64,000 nucleotides of DNA from Sorghum bicolor (lineage: Eukaryota; Streptophyta; Magnoliopsida; Poales; Poaceae), in assembly GCF_000003195.3 (NCBI RefSeq), contig NC_012876.2, positions 48,665,276-48,729,275 on the forward strand. Direction: 5' to 3'. Below, piece by piece: positions 11,339 through 21,467 of this stretch. Numbering within the stretch: position 1 is the stretch's first letter; each line of letters starts with the position of its first letter. A program made the position numbers and the translations under genes. Below the pieces are notes generated by a model, which was not told the DNA's origin, did not search any database, and saw only the letters and a program-made list of their open reading frames with translations.

Positions 11339-14300
11339 CTATTTTGGATCCAGGTTAGCCCCGATGTGGGCTGTCTTCTCGGGGTTGCCTTCGACCAGCT
11401 GCACTTCTTTGTATTCCTTGGATTTTGAGTTCTTTCTGGCTGTCCCCTGCTCGGGTAATCGGAGCTGATCGGGAGGCAGCTGTGCGGCTTGGTTTGCTGT
11501 TTCCGCCATGCGGATTGAGAGGTCGATTGCCTCGGTGATCTTGAAGCTTTCTTCTTCGCAGGTGTACGCGGTGTAGACGTTGCCTCTGACGGTTAGGACA
11601 CCCTTCTCCGTGGGCATCTTAAGGACTAGGTATGAGTAGTGCGGGACTGCCATGAACTTTGTCAGCGATGGGCGGCCCAGTATGGCGTGATAGGTCCCGT
11701 CGAAATCCGCGACTACGAAGTTGATGAACTCCGTCCGGAAATGATCGGGTGTGCCAAATTGGACAGGCAATGTTATCTGTCCGAGGGGCACCGAACTTTG
11801 ACCTGGCAAAACCCCCCAGAATTGGGCGTCGTAAGGTTTTAGTTGTGCCGGTGATATCTTGAGGGCGGGCAGGCTGTTGCGGAAGAGGATGTCGATGGAG
11901 CTTCCCCCGTCCACGAGCACGCGCTCGAATCTGATGCTATTGATGCAGGGATCAAGAATCAGTGGGAAACGACCCGGTTCTGGGATAGCGGCCCACTGGT
12001 CCTTCCTGCTGAACGAGATCTCCCTGTGGGACCACGCGGGAAATTTCGGATCTGCGATCAGCCCGTCCGTGCTGTCTATGTTGAGGCAGGCTCTCTTTAA
12101 CAGCTTTCTTTCTCGCTTGGACTCAGTGGAGACCTTGCCCCTGAAAATGGAGTGGACCACGTCGGTGGGGCTGACGTATTGGTGTCGGGGGTCCCTGTCT
12201 TGGTCCTCATCCTCATCTTCGTGGTCGTGCCCGTCGCGCTTATTATTTTTCTTGGCGGAGTCCTCTTGGGCGGCCCGCCGTGTATAGATACTTTTGAGGA
12301 CGCGGCACTCCTCCATGGTATGGTTAGACTTTGGGTGTAGCTGGCACGGTCCCTTCAACGTTTTGTTGTAGTCGTCTTGGTAGTCCCGTCGTCCACTGGG
12401 ACGTTTGACCGTATTTACTTCGTGGTCGTATTCGCGAGGGCGCTTTCCTCTGAAGTCGTCGCGGCTGTCGCGCCGCCGATCCCAACCCTCTCGGTGATCG
12501 CGGTTGTCGGAGCGGCGGTGATTTCTGTTGTCGTAGCGACCACGACCGTCATCTCGCCGGGAAGGCTGGTCGGGGCCTCTCGCATCGTCTCGGATTAGTT
12601 TTTCTGCGTCATCAGCATCGGCGTAATTTTTAGCCGTGGCGAGGAGCTCTGCTACCGTTGATGGGCGCTTACGCAACAGCTTGTTCCTCAGCGCTTCATG
12701 GAAACGCAAGCCCTTGATAAAGGCTGATATGGCCTCGTCGTGAGAAATCTTCGGGATTTTGAGGCGCATATCCGAGAATCGTCGGATGTAATCGCGCAGA
12801 GGTTCATTCTTCCTGTCCCTTATCCTTTCAAGGTCATACTTGTTTCCGGGCTGCTCGCATGTGGCGATGAAGTTGTCGATGAAGGCCTGGCGTAGCTCTT
12901 CCCAAGAGTCGAAGGAGTCCTCGGGCAAGCCGAGAAGCCACTGATGACCAGCCTGGTCGAGGACTACGGGGAAGTAGTTAGCCATGACGTGCTCATCTCC
13001 TGCCGCTGATCGGATGGCGATTTCATAGAGAGTGATCCAGTTCTCTGGATTTTCCTTGCCGTCGTATTTTTTAAGTTTTTCGAGCTTGAAATTGTGGGGC
13101 CACACGACCTGGCGGAGGTGTGAGGAGAACTGTCTTAGGCCCGGAGGACCGTGGGTCGCATCGTACTCGATGCGGCGCAGGTTTTCGTGGACTGCTCTCT
13201 CTGCGGCGCGCCTGTTGATGCGGTCCCGATTATCTTTGGGAGGGATGTTGTGGCGGAGATCCCTGTGTTGGTCTTCTTCTTGGCCGCGTACGCCGTGAAT
13301 TTGCTTGCGGCGGCCATCGGCGTCCCGACCACCATCGTCGCGCCGCGAGTCCCCTCGACGGTTGTCGGGGGAGCGGCTGCGGTGACGCCTGCTGGGTGAG
13401 ACCTGGCTACGATTAGTCTGGTCGGAGGCGGCTTCCGTATAAGAGACGTCCTGGACTCTCTTGAGTAGAGTGGCTGTCTGTCCTATTGCGGCGATCAGGT
13501 GTGCTCGGATGCTGGTCCGGACTCCCTGGCATTCGGGGGTGTCAGGAAGCCGATCCAGGTTGGCCATGGCGACAGCCACGTTGGCGCTTGGCGTTTTGTA
13601 GACTGGCTGGTCCCCGACCATGTCAAAGGCATCGTTGAGGTTACTTGGTGGCATCTGTTGTTGCTCGTCCGCACGCCGTCGGGCGCGATCGGCGTTACGC
13701 TGTTCGCGGAGTTGCCTCTGGTCATCTGTTTCTCCGTCAACAGCCGGTTCGTCGGCGCTGACATTGAACACAATATCCCCTCGCCGGGGGGGGGGAATAT
13801 CGGGAATCGGTCGAAACCCGGAGGGTGTGAAGGAAAATCCAGGTCGTAGCCCTCGTCTTCGGTGTTTATAACCTCGGTGGGGACGGAGCCGGTGCTTGAG
13901 TTGGTGCTGGAAACCTGGCCGTCCCGTAGCTCTCGGATTGTCACCATGTTGACATGGTGACGATTGTTCCTTGTCGGCGACCAACCCGCCTTGCTGAAAA
14001 CGGATTGGACATGCTGTGAGTAAACAGAGGCCGAGTTGTTCAGGCCGCGAGGATAGTCTTCCTTTTTGAGCTCGACGGATCGTCCTGAGGGGGTTGAGGT
14101 TATCGTCAGGGACGTTCCCAGCCGTTCGTGTGTGGCGACACGAGTTGGCCGGCGGGATTTCGAAAAATCCACTCGAGCAGCTTGGTCGAGCCGGCGCAAA
14201 ACTCCATCTATTAGTTGGGAGACTTCGAGTAGCTTGGAGTCAGTACGGTCGAGCGCCTGGAGGAGGTCCGAGCAGTCGATCTCCTTTCCCTTGTAGAGTG

Positions 14301-14484
14301 GGAACGGTGGTCGGGCGCTTGGTGCCGTCATGCGTGTGGTCGGAGACGGCGTGATCTCAGATTGGATCTGGATCTCCTTCGGAACCGTGGTCGCGAAGCC
14401 GCCGCTGCACGTCGTCCACGTGATCTGGCCGACGGTGAACGTGAGGCCTTCGGGCACGGTCGCGGAAGCTGGGATCGTGACCAT
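11339..14484 (-). CDS. Element A gag and protease
   Basis: The frame opens at the ATG at 14484-14482, the first after the PBS. It encodes a proline- and charge-rich N-terminus, then changes frame at a run of ten C (minus strand) near 13785-13795 and continues to the TAG at 11341-11339. The main frame holds the capsid-like gag region (WITLYEIAIRSA, RDYIRRFSDMR), an RD/RR-rich stretch, a CX2HX4HX4C knuckle (CQLHPKSNHTMEEC), and an aspartic protease with VLVDGGSSIDILF and AILGRPSL. Gag packages the RNA and the protease processes the polyprotein. The homopolymer frame change could be a real mutation, polymerase slippage or a sequencing error. The TAG before RT is in the same frame as pol. Confidence 0.85.
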
Positions 14485-14513
14485 CTTGTTCGCCGGAAAA
14501 GTTGCACGCACAC

Positions 14514-14531
14514 CCCCTACCTGGCGCGCCA
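14514..14531 (-). other. Element A primer-binding site
   Basis: On the minus strand TGGCGCGCCAGGTAGGGG starts one base after the 5' LTR. TGG complements the CCA tail of a tRNA. I do not assign the tRNA with certainty. Confidence 0.8.
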
Positions 14532-14532
14532 C

Positions 14533-14991
14533 TGTCGACGAAAGCTAGTCGGCAGTCTACCTTGGGGTATACCCACGGTAGTAGTTTATCGGTAGACGGT
14601 GCGCGAACTACGAACTCGATGGTGACGCAAGACACGGACAAGCTTTTTATCCAGGTTCGGCCGCCGAGTTGGCGTAATACCTACGTCCTGCGTCTGGTCG
14701 TATTGATTTGTGTTGAGAGAATATGATGTCCTAGGGGGTCCCTTGCCCCTCCTTATATAGTCTGGAGGGCAGGGTTACAGATCTGGAAACTAATCCTAGT
14801 CGGTTACAATTGCCACGGATAATTCGATATCAATTCCTATTCTAACCGACTAGAATCCTGCTTGATCTCCCCATCTTGTTTCCTTGCGGGAAACTCCAGG
14901 TTGTCGGATCAAGCCTTGAACTCGTCTCGTAATGGGCCAAGCTTCCTGGCCGAAGTCTAGCCGTAAGGGTATAGGGGTTTATACCCCCACA
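14533..14991 (-). repeat. Element A 5' LTR (459 bp)
   Basis: Pairs with 2964-3422 with one difference. It is followed by the right TSD copy GGAAA at 14992-14996. It is the 5' LTR because gag-pol reads leftward from it. Confidence 0.95.
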
Positions 14992-15375
14992 GGAAACGTC
15001 TCCTTCCTTCCCTTGATGTAGACACTGATCTTGGCAGCACTAGCGTGGATGACAGCTCCCGAGGTGTTCAGGAATGGCCTCCCTAGGATGATGGGTGCCC
15101 TCTCATCAGTATCAGTCTCTATCACCATGAAGTCCTGGGCATAATGTTGGCACTGGAGCCAATGTCACAGAGTACTTCTGGGAAGTTCACCATGCCAATG
15201 GAGATCGGGATGACGGTGCGTCCTGGATCGCCTCTATTGACCGGTAGAAGGTCAGTAATTACTTCCACGGGTTACTCCAGTAGTTATGTCCTCAAGCATC
15301 TCAGGGCAGTGATTGCCTGAGTGTCCAGTCTCTCCAGTGTGTTTGTGCTCATAGATCTAAGTTCTTCACTTGGAG
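14992..15375 (-). pseudogene. B- gag-protease, middle part with zinc knuckle, deleted
   Basis: Minus-strand continuation of the gene cut by element A. It matches B+ around the first protease domain (the IILGRPFLNT region, about 40430-40530) and then the CX2C...H zinc knuckle (about 39640-39700). About 0.4 kb between these two parts in B+ is missing here, together with frameshifts, so it is non-functional. Confidence 0.75.
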
Positions 15376-17038
15376 GAGTCTGGGAGTTGTGAAACTCCTT
15401 CATATTTTGTTCGAAGTGTACCTGCTCATAGAGACAAGGCAGAGATCAAGTGCATGGGCCCTGTTGGTGGAACACACCAACAGAACCAAAAGTGTATTTG
15501 TTCTCTCTAACCTTAAGCATAGTGAGCAAGACAAAGTTAATGGATAATAAGATCTTGAGTGTAACATTTAAAACATTTGTCAGATCAGATCACTCAACCT
15601 AATGGAAAGATAATCTATCTATACTTATCTCTTTTTTTATATATATCTTCCAAAGATTGTGTGTGCAACATTTAGTGTGGGATCACAAAGGTGAAAGGAC
15701 TAAACATATTGAATCGATTGGGTTGGTTAATCTAGAATTGTAAATCATACATGTTTGTCTCTTTTATTCATGTGAATGCCAGAACCAAGGAAAAGCTTAT
15801 AGAAGTGATAGTCAAGTACCTTAAGATGTTACCTTACTTGAAGAGTGATGTACAGTATTACCTTGTGGAAGCTTTCCTTTCTTAGTGGTTGTGCATCGTG
15901 TTTGTGGCACCCTCCATGGATCATCTCTTGTGAGCTATGCCTTCCTTGTGTAGATTGTTAAACTTCATGTGTCTCTCTCTTTGTCTCCAATGTGAGTTTG
16001 TCTCAGGACTTCCCAGGTCGATATTGAAAGTTTCCCTGCAGGGGTTAGTCCAACAAAATATCCAATATCTACTATAGCATACTATCGGCTCAAAAATCAA
16101 CCTAGACACCATGTCTAATTTGATTTAAGAGGGCATTTTAACCTAAGCACCATGCTTAATTTAAAACCCTTTGGAAGTAAGATCATCATTCCTAAACTAA
16201 GCACCATGCTTAATTAAGAGATAAATGAAACTACTCCAAACCTAGACATATACTAAAGCAAATAAAGGTAGCATGAGAGCATTTATAGAGATCTACTCAA
16301 GTGGAGATGAAGTAGTGTGATTAGTAGTTAACAAATTGAGCATGTCTCAAAGGTAGGGACAACCAACATAGCAACATGGCAAAGGATGTTTTTATATAAA
16401 ATACTCCCCCAAGCTTGAATTTTGCAAAATTCAAGTTTGGATGAATTTAATTCAATGTTGTATGATGATTGGTTGGACATACCTTGTGCTTGTCATTCAT
16501 CCGATCTTCTTGCTCCAATCCTGAAAAGGTTAGTGACAAGAATACCCGAAGGAATTTGTTTTACAATTATCCTTATATGCTCAACACACAAGGTAATGTT
16601 GCAAATAATTAAAAGCTCATGTTATGATCTGATCAGTGCTTATTTTAGGACACTAAGCTTGTCCTTGGGAAACCATCGATTTATGTCAGTGAAGTGGTTT
16701 CCCCTCCAACGCTGACCTATATCAAGATCAACTCAACGAGATCTGCAATATTTCTTATAGGCATATGCATCGACAACCGCCCTTTTAAAGTTTTTATAAA
16801 TAGAAAGGAAGAGGGGGTTGGAGATCTCGAATGTGGTGATGTTGGAAAAACCAATGGATTGTGAAGATGTTGCATATGAGCATGGAGTAAATGAAGTGGC
16901 TATGAAATAAATTCCATGCTCATTAATGCTTAGAGTGAAATCCATGTGGTATGGTGAAGGTGATAAGGTGAGTGTGGTATAAAAGGAAAAGAAAAAGGAT
17001 ACACGGACGACTTGGTTCGAAACTAGCACAGCTACCGT
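15376..17038 (-). other. B- leader region, non-coding, unlike B+
   Basis: This lies between the PBS and the gag remains but does not match the short B+ leader (38569-38702) or its gag. On the minus strand it includes an AAGCTTGGGGGAG purine tract (about 16403-16415), normally a 3' feature of Athila-like elements. Beside it is a perfect 22-bp palindrome (16414-16435). It probably derives from another Athila-like copy by recombination. Only short ORFs without recognisable motifs were seen. Confidence 0.45.
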
Positions 17039-17056
17039 TCCCCGGCAACGGCGCCA
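17039..17056 (-). other. B- primer-binding site
   Basis: On the minus strand TGGCGCCGTTGCCGGGGA, identical to the B+ PBS at 38551-38568. This sequence is the PBS usually reported for Athila-type elements (tRNA-Asp). Confidence 0.9.
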
Positions 17057-17063
17057 GAAAGCT

Positions 17064-18301
17064 TGTTGGGTATTTTAAACGCAAACAGAAAAATCCGCAA
17101 GCGCACGGATACCGATGTAGCCTTCACCCGGGAGTATTCCAGAGTATCGATTTTCCACAGAGAACGTGAGTGTACTAATTAAGATCCAAGATCGCCCAAG
17201 GATAACTATATGAATATTTTTGGTGGGAAGAGAGGAAGTTTCCTGAGAGTTCTCAAGTTGATCTAAGAATCAAGAATTACTTCAAGATTATCTATATCGG
17301 GACATCAGAGCACTAACCACAGAAAGAGATGAGAAGGGGGCTAGGAAGGTCTGACTACGGTCCTACAGACACCGATCCGAACGTGGTGGAATACGTCGAC
17401 CGTTAGGGCTGTCACTACCCTAAGGCTACCATAACAATCCGCAGGATTGGGTGCAATTCCAGGTAATTGCAAGACTAAACACCATGTCTAATCTATTAAT
17501 TACTACTCTAGCGTTATAAAGACTAGAGCACTTGATGCAAGCGGGAATCCAATAAATAACTTGAATGTAAATAAAAGTAATTAAAGAACTCAGGAATTAT
17601 GAGTTGAAGAACCTGGAGAACGATGAAGAACGAACCAGAAGATGCAAAAGTATAATGTTGAGGAAGATCCGACACATCCGGCTCCTCCTCCGCTCTCCTC
17701 TTCTCTCTCCCTATTTTCTAGATTACAACTAGAACTAACCAGAACTAGAACTAGAAGAACTAGAACTAGAACTAGATGAACTAGAGGGATCCTCTCTACT
17801 TGGATGAAGAATTGAAACCCTAGCTTTGATTCTGTAGAAGAGGTATGATCTCCAGGGGCCAGGGGGGTCTTGTTTTATAGTCCCTTCAAGTGAATCTAGG
17901 CCGTCGGATCAAACCGACATTGATCGTGTGGTTTTCCTTGAAGTATTAGGTCGGTGGAGCATGATCCCCGAACTTCACCCTGATTGGTCCAGGGGGGAGG
18001 GCGGGCGCCCTTAGGACTAGGGCGGGCGCCCTGTCCCTGAGGCCTCTTGGCTTTCGCTTCGGTCCCGTGGCTTCTGGAGTCTTCTAGATGATAGAAAATT
18101 GCGCGGCACGTTAATATCTCTATGTAAACCCGACGTGTGGGCCTTTCCTCCATATTTCCTGATAACCCCCTGCAGAAATAGACAAACACCAAAACTCGTG
18201 GAATTCTGTCAGATAAAACCCTAAGTCTAGGTGTTGGTTGCATTTGGGTCCTTTTCTATGATTAATTGATGGTTAAATATGTGCATTAAGGACCGTCAAC
18301 A
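17064..18301 (-). repeat. B- 5' LTR (about 1.24 kb)
   Basis: Reading on the minus strand it begins TGTTGACGGTCCTTAA at 18301 and ends TACCCAACA at 17064. It shares with the B+ LTRs the stretches around ATTCCACGAGTTTTGGTGTT and GGGCGCCCGCCC, but diverges in the second half, so it is a different subfamily. An AGAACT-type microsatellite is at about 17728-17780. Confidence 0.85.
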
Positions 18302-18547
18302 GATACCTCCGCAAAACATCACCACATTCTTCTTGCTCTCATCCTTTACATTCTAGCATTTACTTTGAGTACTTTACATTCCTAGAATTGCCATCCTAGA
18401 ATAGGATTGGAACTAGGTTGTAAAACTTTTATCCGGTAGCTCTCTAGAACACACTTAGGCACAAGGGGTTGAATTGGAGCTTATAGGTTGCTTAAATTTT
18501 TAGAGAAGTCCAATTCACACCCCCTCTTGGGCATCTTGATCCTTTCA
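18302..18547 (+). repeat. Element E 5' LTR, 3' portion only
   Basis: It ends ...CTTGATCCTTTCA immediately before the PBS-like CAGTATCAGAGCC. The remainder of this LTR is missing at the border with the B- LTR. Confidence 0.75.
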
Positions 18548-18599
18548 ATCAGTATCAGAGCCTAGTGCTCATTAATTAGGCTTCACCGCCTAGAGAAAG

Positions 18600-19300
18600 A
18601 TGTCTAACAGGGATGGACCGCCACCTATGTTCGATGGTGATGACTTTCCGTATTAGAAAATACAGATGGAGTCATACCTCAAAGCTTGTGATGTCAAGTT
18701 CCTAAAAGCCGCGACTGAAGGTTCACCCCTCTAGCCAAGAACGCCACTCTTACTCCAATAGAGCAAGAAAACGAGAAGTGGAATGCAAAGGCCAAAAACC
18801 ACATCTTTAGAAGCCTTTGCAAGAAGGTGTTCAACCGCGTGCGGAACCACAAAACCGCCCATGAACTTTGGACAGAACTTTGTGCGCTCCATGATGGATC
18901 CAAGAGCGAGCGTGAGGAGCGCTTTCATATTGTCATGAACAAGCTTAATACATTTGAAATGCTTCCTAAAGAAAATGCTAATGAAATGTATTCTTGCTTG
19001 AATGTGATTGTAGAGGAGCTAAATGGACTTGGGCTCAACCAAATCAGTCCGGCGGATGTGGCAAGGAAGATACTATGTGTCCTCCCCATTGAGAAATATG
19101 GGCACATAGTCACCGTGCTTCACCAAGCCGATCTCTCAACTGCCACACAATATCCATCTTGGGGAAGATCAATGCTCATGAGATGTACATGCACATCAAC
19201 CCCCAAGATAGCTCCTCATCAGCCAAGAAAGAGAAGGACTTAGCCCTCAAGGCTTCTCACAAGGGCAAGTCGACCCATTGCCCAGGCTAAGGATGAGGGA
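18600..19300 (+). pseudogene. Element E gag, broken
   Basis: It starts ATGTCTAACAGGGATGG (MSNRDGPP), followed by FDGDDFPY, then a TAG, SYLKACD, another TAG and frame changes. The clearest part is 18827-19243, with HELWTELCALHDGS, VEELNGLGL and VLPIEKYGHIV, typical of SIRE-lineage gag (UBN2-like). It leads to KASHKGKS-like coding before the frame dissolves. Confidence 0.8.
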
Positions 19301-20291
19301 GAGTTTGACTTTGCTACAGACAGCTCAGATGATGACTATCAGCTGCCTAGTCTAGATCTCCCTCCCAGGTAGCATGATCATGAGGCTGGCGGGTCTACTT
19401 CTACTACTGACCCTGCCCTTCTTGCCATACTTGAGGGCATGAGAGCCGATCAGCAGAGAGCAGCTGAGGAGCAGGCACGATGTGATAGGGAGCAGGTTGC
19501 CACCAATGCAGCGATGCAGGCCAGACATGATGAGCTTTAATGGCAGCTACTTGCTTTCCAGGAGTAGCAGTTAGCATTCTAGGCCTAGCAGACCGCTTGG
19601 ATGGCAGCACTGATGGCTGCAACAGGGATCACACTTCCACATGTGCAGCTACCAGGCACTTCCCTTGTCAGGCCCCTGACTCCAGGTGTACAGCCTAGTG
19701 GGCTTCCGAGTTAGTCACAACAGCCCCTCCAGCTACCTGCTCAGAGCCAGCCATTTACCACTCCACTGCACCACGTATCTTAGGGTGCTATCTCCTCTGG
19801 TTTTGAGCAGATGCCACAGTTTACACCTCTACACATAGGATTCACACCACAGTCCACCTCAGCTTCACACTTGGTTCAGGATTCTTCAGCTAGGCAGGAC
19901 TTGTCCTTTTCCTATAGTGCTCTGACTGGCATGCCTACTCCACCTCCTCAGTAGGCTCCTACAGCTTTCACCTTACCAATCACCACTACCGAGTGTCTGT
20001 CTTCGTCTGTGGCTTCGTCTGAGCAGCTCGTTCCCTCTTCTATAGTGCCAGAGTCCTCAACGACAGCCACCGAGTCCGTGCCAGCCACTTCCACAAGGAT
20101 TAGGACTAGGTTGAGACATAGATAGCTACAGAGCATATAGAGCTGACCCAGACTGCTTCTCTAGCACGTGCACCTTCTGAGGGTCAGACACCTTCTTCAG
20201 AGTCGACCGATGATGGCACAGATGATGATACAGATCAGTTTGAGGCAGTGCCACGTGACTCCTCCGCTCCATCTCCGCCTGCAGATTCTTA
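19301..20291 (+). pseudogene. Element E glutamine/proline-rich extra frame, many TAG stops
   Basis: One reading frame can be followed from DEGEFDFATDSSDDDY through a coiled-coil-like ADQQRAAEEQARCDREQ segment into a Q/P/S/T-rich stretch. It is broken by repeated stops, most of them TAG where the local pattern suggests glutamine (near 19565-19590). I do not recognise a known domain. It may be the extra 3' frame of a non-autonomous SIRE derivative. Confidence 0.45.
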
Positions 20292-20722
20292 GGTTTTTGG
20301 GTGCTTGATGCCAAAGGGGGATAGGGAGAGTATGCTAGACTTAGGGGGAGCTAATGAGTGGGTTTTGATTCTTTGTGTGCTACTCTTCATGCATCATGTT
20401 TACTTTATGTATTTGTGAGACACACTACTTTATGGTTGTGAGACATGACTTGTGCTTTATGATGATATATCTATGTCATGTGATTTTGGCTCATCGGGTT
20501 TAGCTTCCACATTTTTACTCCGATATCTTATGAGCCATATGTTGTTGTATCCTGTTGTACACATCTCACATTTTTGGTGTAGGATATTAGGCTTGGTTGA
20601 TATAAGCATGACTAATCCCTTTTTGATCTTATTGTCACATGCTTATATAAACCAAGTCATTTGAAAACCTCACTTCAAACATACTCAAGGTTGTTGTCAT
20701 CAATCACTAAAAAGGGGGAGAT
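20292..20722 (+). other. Element E 3' untranslated region and polypurine tract
   Basis: T-rich non-coding sequence ending in AAAAAGGGGGAGA (about 20709-20721), the plus-strand primer site directly before the 3' LTR. Confidence 0.7.
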
Positions 20723-21394
20723 TGAAAGCATCTAGGCCCCTAATGGGTTTTAGTGATTAATGACAATGTTGATTACTATGACTAACATGTGTTTTGCAGA
20801 GGCAAAGTCATTTGTGTTAGGTTATGGTAATGATGATCGATGGACTAGGTCGTTCATGCCGACTTAATGGTGGAAATCGTTTTGGTTTTCAAAGGATGGT
20901 TGGACATCGTTAAGACTAGACTAGGTCTAGGTGCCATATGGTATTGAAGGGCACTTAGAGTAGTTTAGGACTTTGTTTTTCCTTTGACCGTACTATTAAG
21001 GGGGCATTGAGCGGGTAGCTTGACCTAGGCAAGGCTTTAGGTTTAGATGTGGTGCACACTTGGTAAACCTAGCACTAGATAGCTCTGAGAAAGTCCTTAG
21101 ATTGAGAAAACCAAACTTCATTTTGGAAAGTTCACGATTCGACAAAGTTTAGGTGCTGAGACAGCACCGGACGCAGACTTTGGCCAGCGTGTGTAGGTGC
21201 CTAGGGTTAGGCACCAGACGCACGCACCAGACACGTCGGGGTGCGTCCGGTCTCGTACCCAGAGAGGGTTGGAACTTGCCCTCTCACCGGACGCGGTCTG
21301 GGTGAGTCACCGGACCCATTGTTGGTGTGTCTATTGTGTGGCAGTTACAAGTACAAGTAGCCATTAATGGGGCACCAGACGCTCTACGGAGCGC
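20723..21394 (+). repeat. Element E 3' LTR, truncated
   Basis: It begins TGAAAGCATCTAGGCCCC after the polypurine tract and contains many CACCGGACGC-like words. It stops near 21394, where minus-strand pol sequence of family C begins. The part matching 18302-18547 is therefore lost. Confidence 0.75.
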
Positions 21395-21467
21395 ATCAAG
21401 AAGTACATACTTGGTGGCTTGAAACCTAACGCGTCTCTCACCTTTTTTAGATGGATCTTTTAAGTAA
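21395..21467 (-). pseudogene. C3 pol fragment, downstream side of the C1 insertion
   Basis: On the minus strand this reads LKDPSKKGERRVRFQATKY, the linker between the second RNase H and integrase, continuing C3 from 33954 once C1 is removed. It is cut at about 21395 by the junction with the copia LTR. Confidence 0.8.

Larger units (their letters stand above)
2964..14991 (-). mobile_element. Element A: complete 12.0-kb Tat-lineage Ty3/gypsy retrotransposon
   Basis: Transcription runs right to left. The order is 5' LTR (14533-14991), PBS (14514-14531), gag-protease (14484-11339), RT, two RNase H-like domains and integrase (11338-8154), an antisense gene (4732-7714, plus strand), a repeat-rich 3' UTR (3423-4610) and 3' LTR (2964-3422). 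It is flanked by GGAAA on both sides. The 459-bp LTRs differ at one position I could find (C at about 3319, G at about 14888), so the insertion is very recent. Defects are few: a C-run frame change in gag, one TAG between protease and RT, and one frameshift at the integrase C-terminus. The second RNase H and the antisense ORF are hallmarks of the Tat lineage. Confidence 0.95.
791..18301 (-). mobile_element. B-: Athila-like Ty3/gypsy element, split by element A, 3' end lost
   Basis: Read on the minus strand, the order is 5' LTR (18301-17064), a primer-binding site (17056-17039), a leader, gag-protease remains (15375-14992 and 2963-2188) and a 3' untranslated tail down to about 791. Element A (2964-14991) splits the coding remains. 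The 3' LTR is missing, because the element ends at the inverted junction near 790. The LTR and coding parts match B+ (36823-43924), which assigns both to one family. The leader between 15376 and 17038 does not match B+. Confidence 0.75.
18302..21394 (+). mobile_element. Element E: SIRE-type Ty1/copia remnant lacking pol
   Basis: Order: the last 246 bp of a 5' LTR, a PBS resembling TGGTATCAGAGC (here CAGTATCAGAGCC), a broken gag, a long glutamine/proline-rich degenerate frame, non-coding sequence, a polypurine tract AAAAAGGGGGAGA, and the start of a 3' LTR. No protease, integrase or RT is present between gag and the 3' part. The left end is cut by the B- LTR and the right end by C3 sequence. 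The gag wording places it near Opie/Ji-type SIRE elements of grasses. Confidence 0.8.

Noticed and set aside
14514..14531. PBS sequences (also at 17039, 22174, 35736, 38551, 52505) considered as tRNA genes
   Set aside because: Only about 18 bases complementary to tRNA 3' ends are present, directly beside LTRs; no cloverleaf surrounds them.
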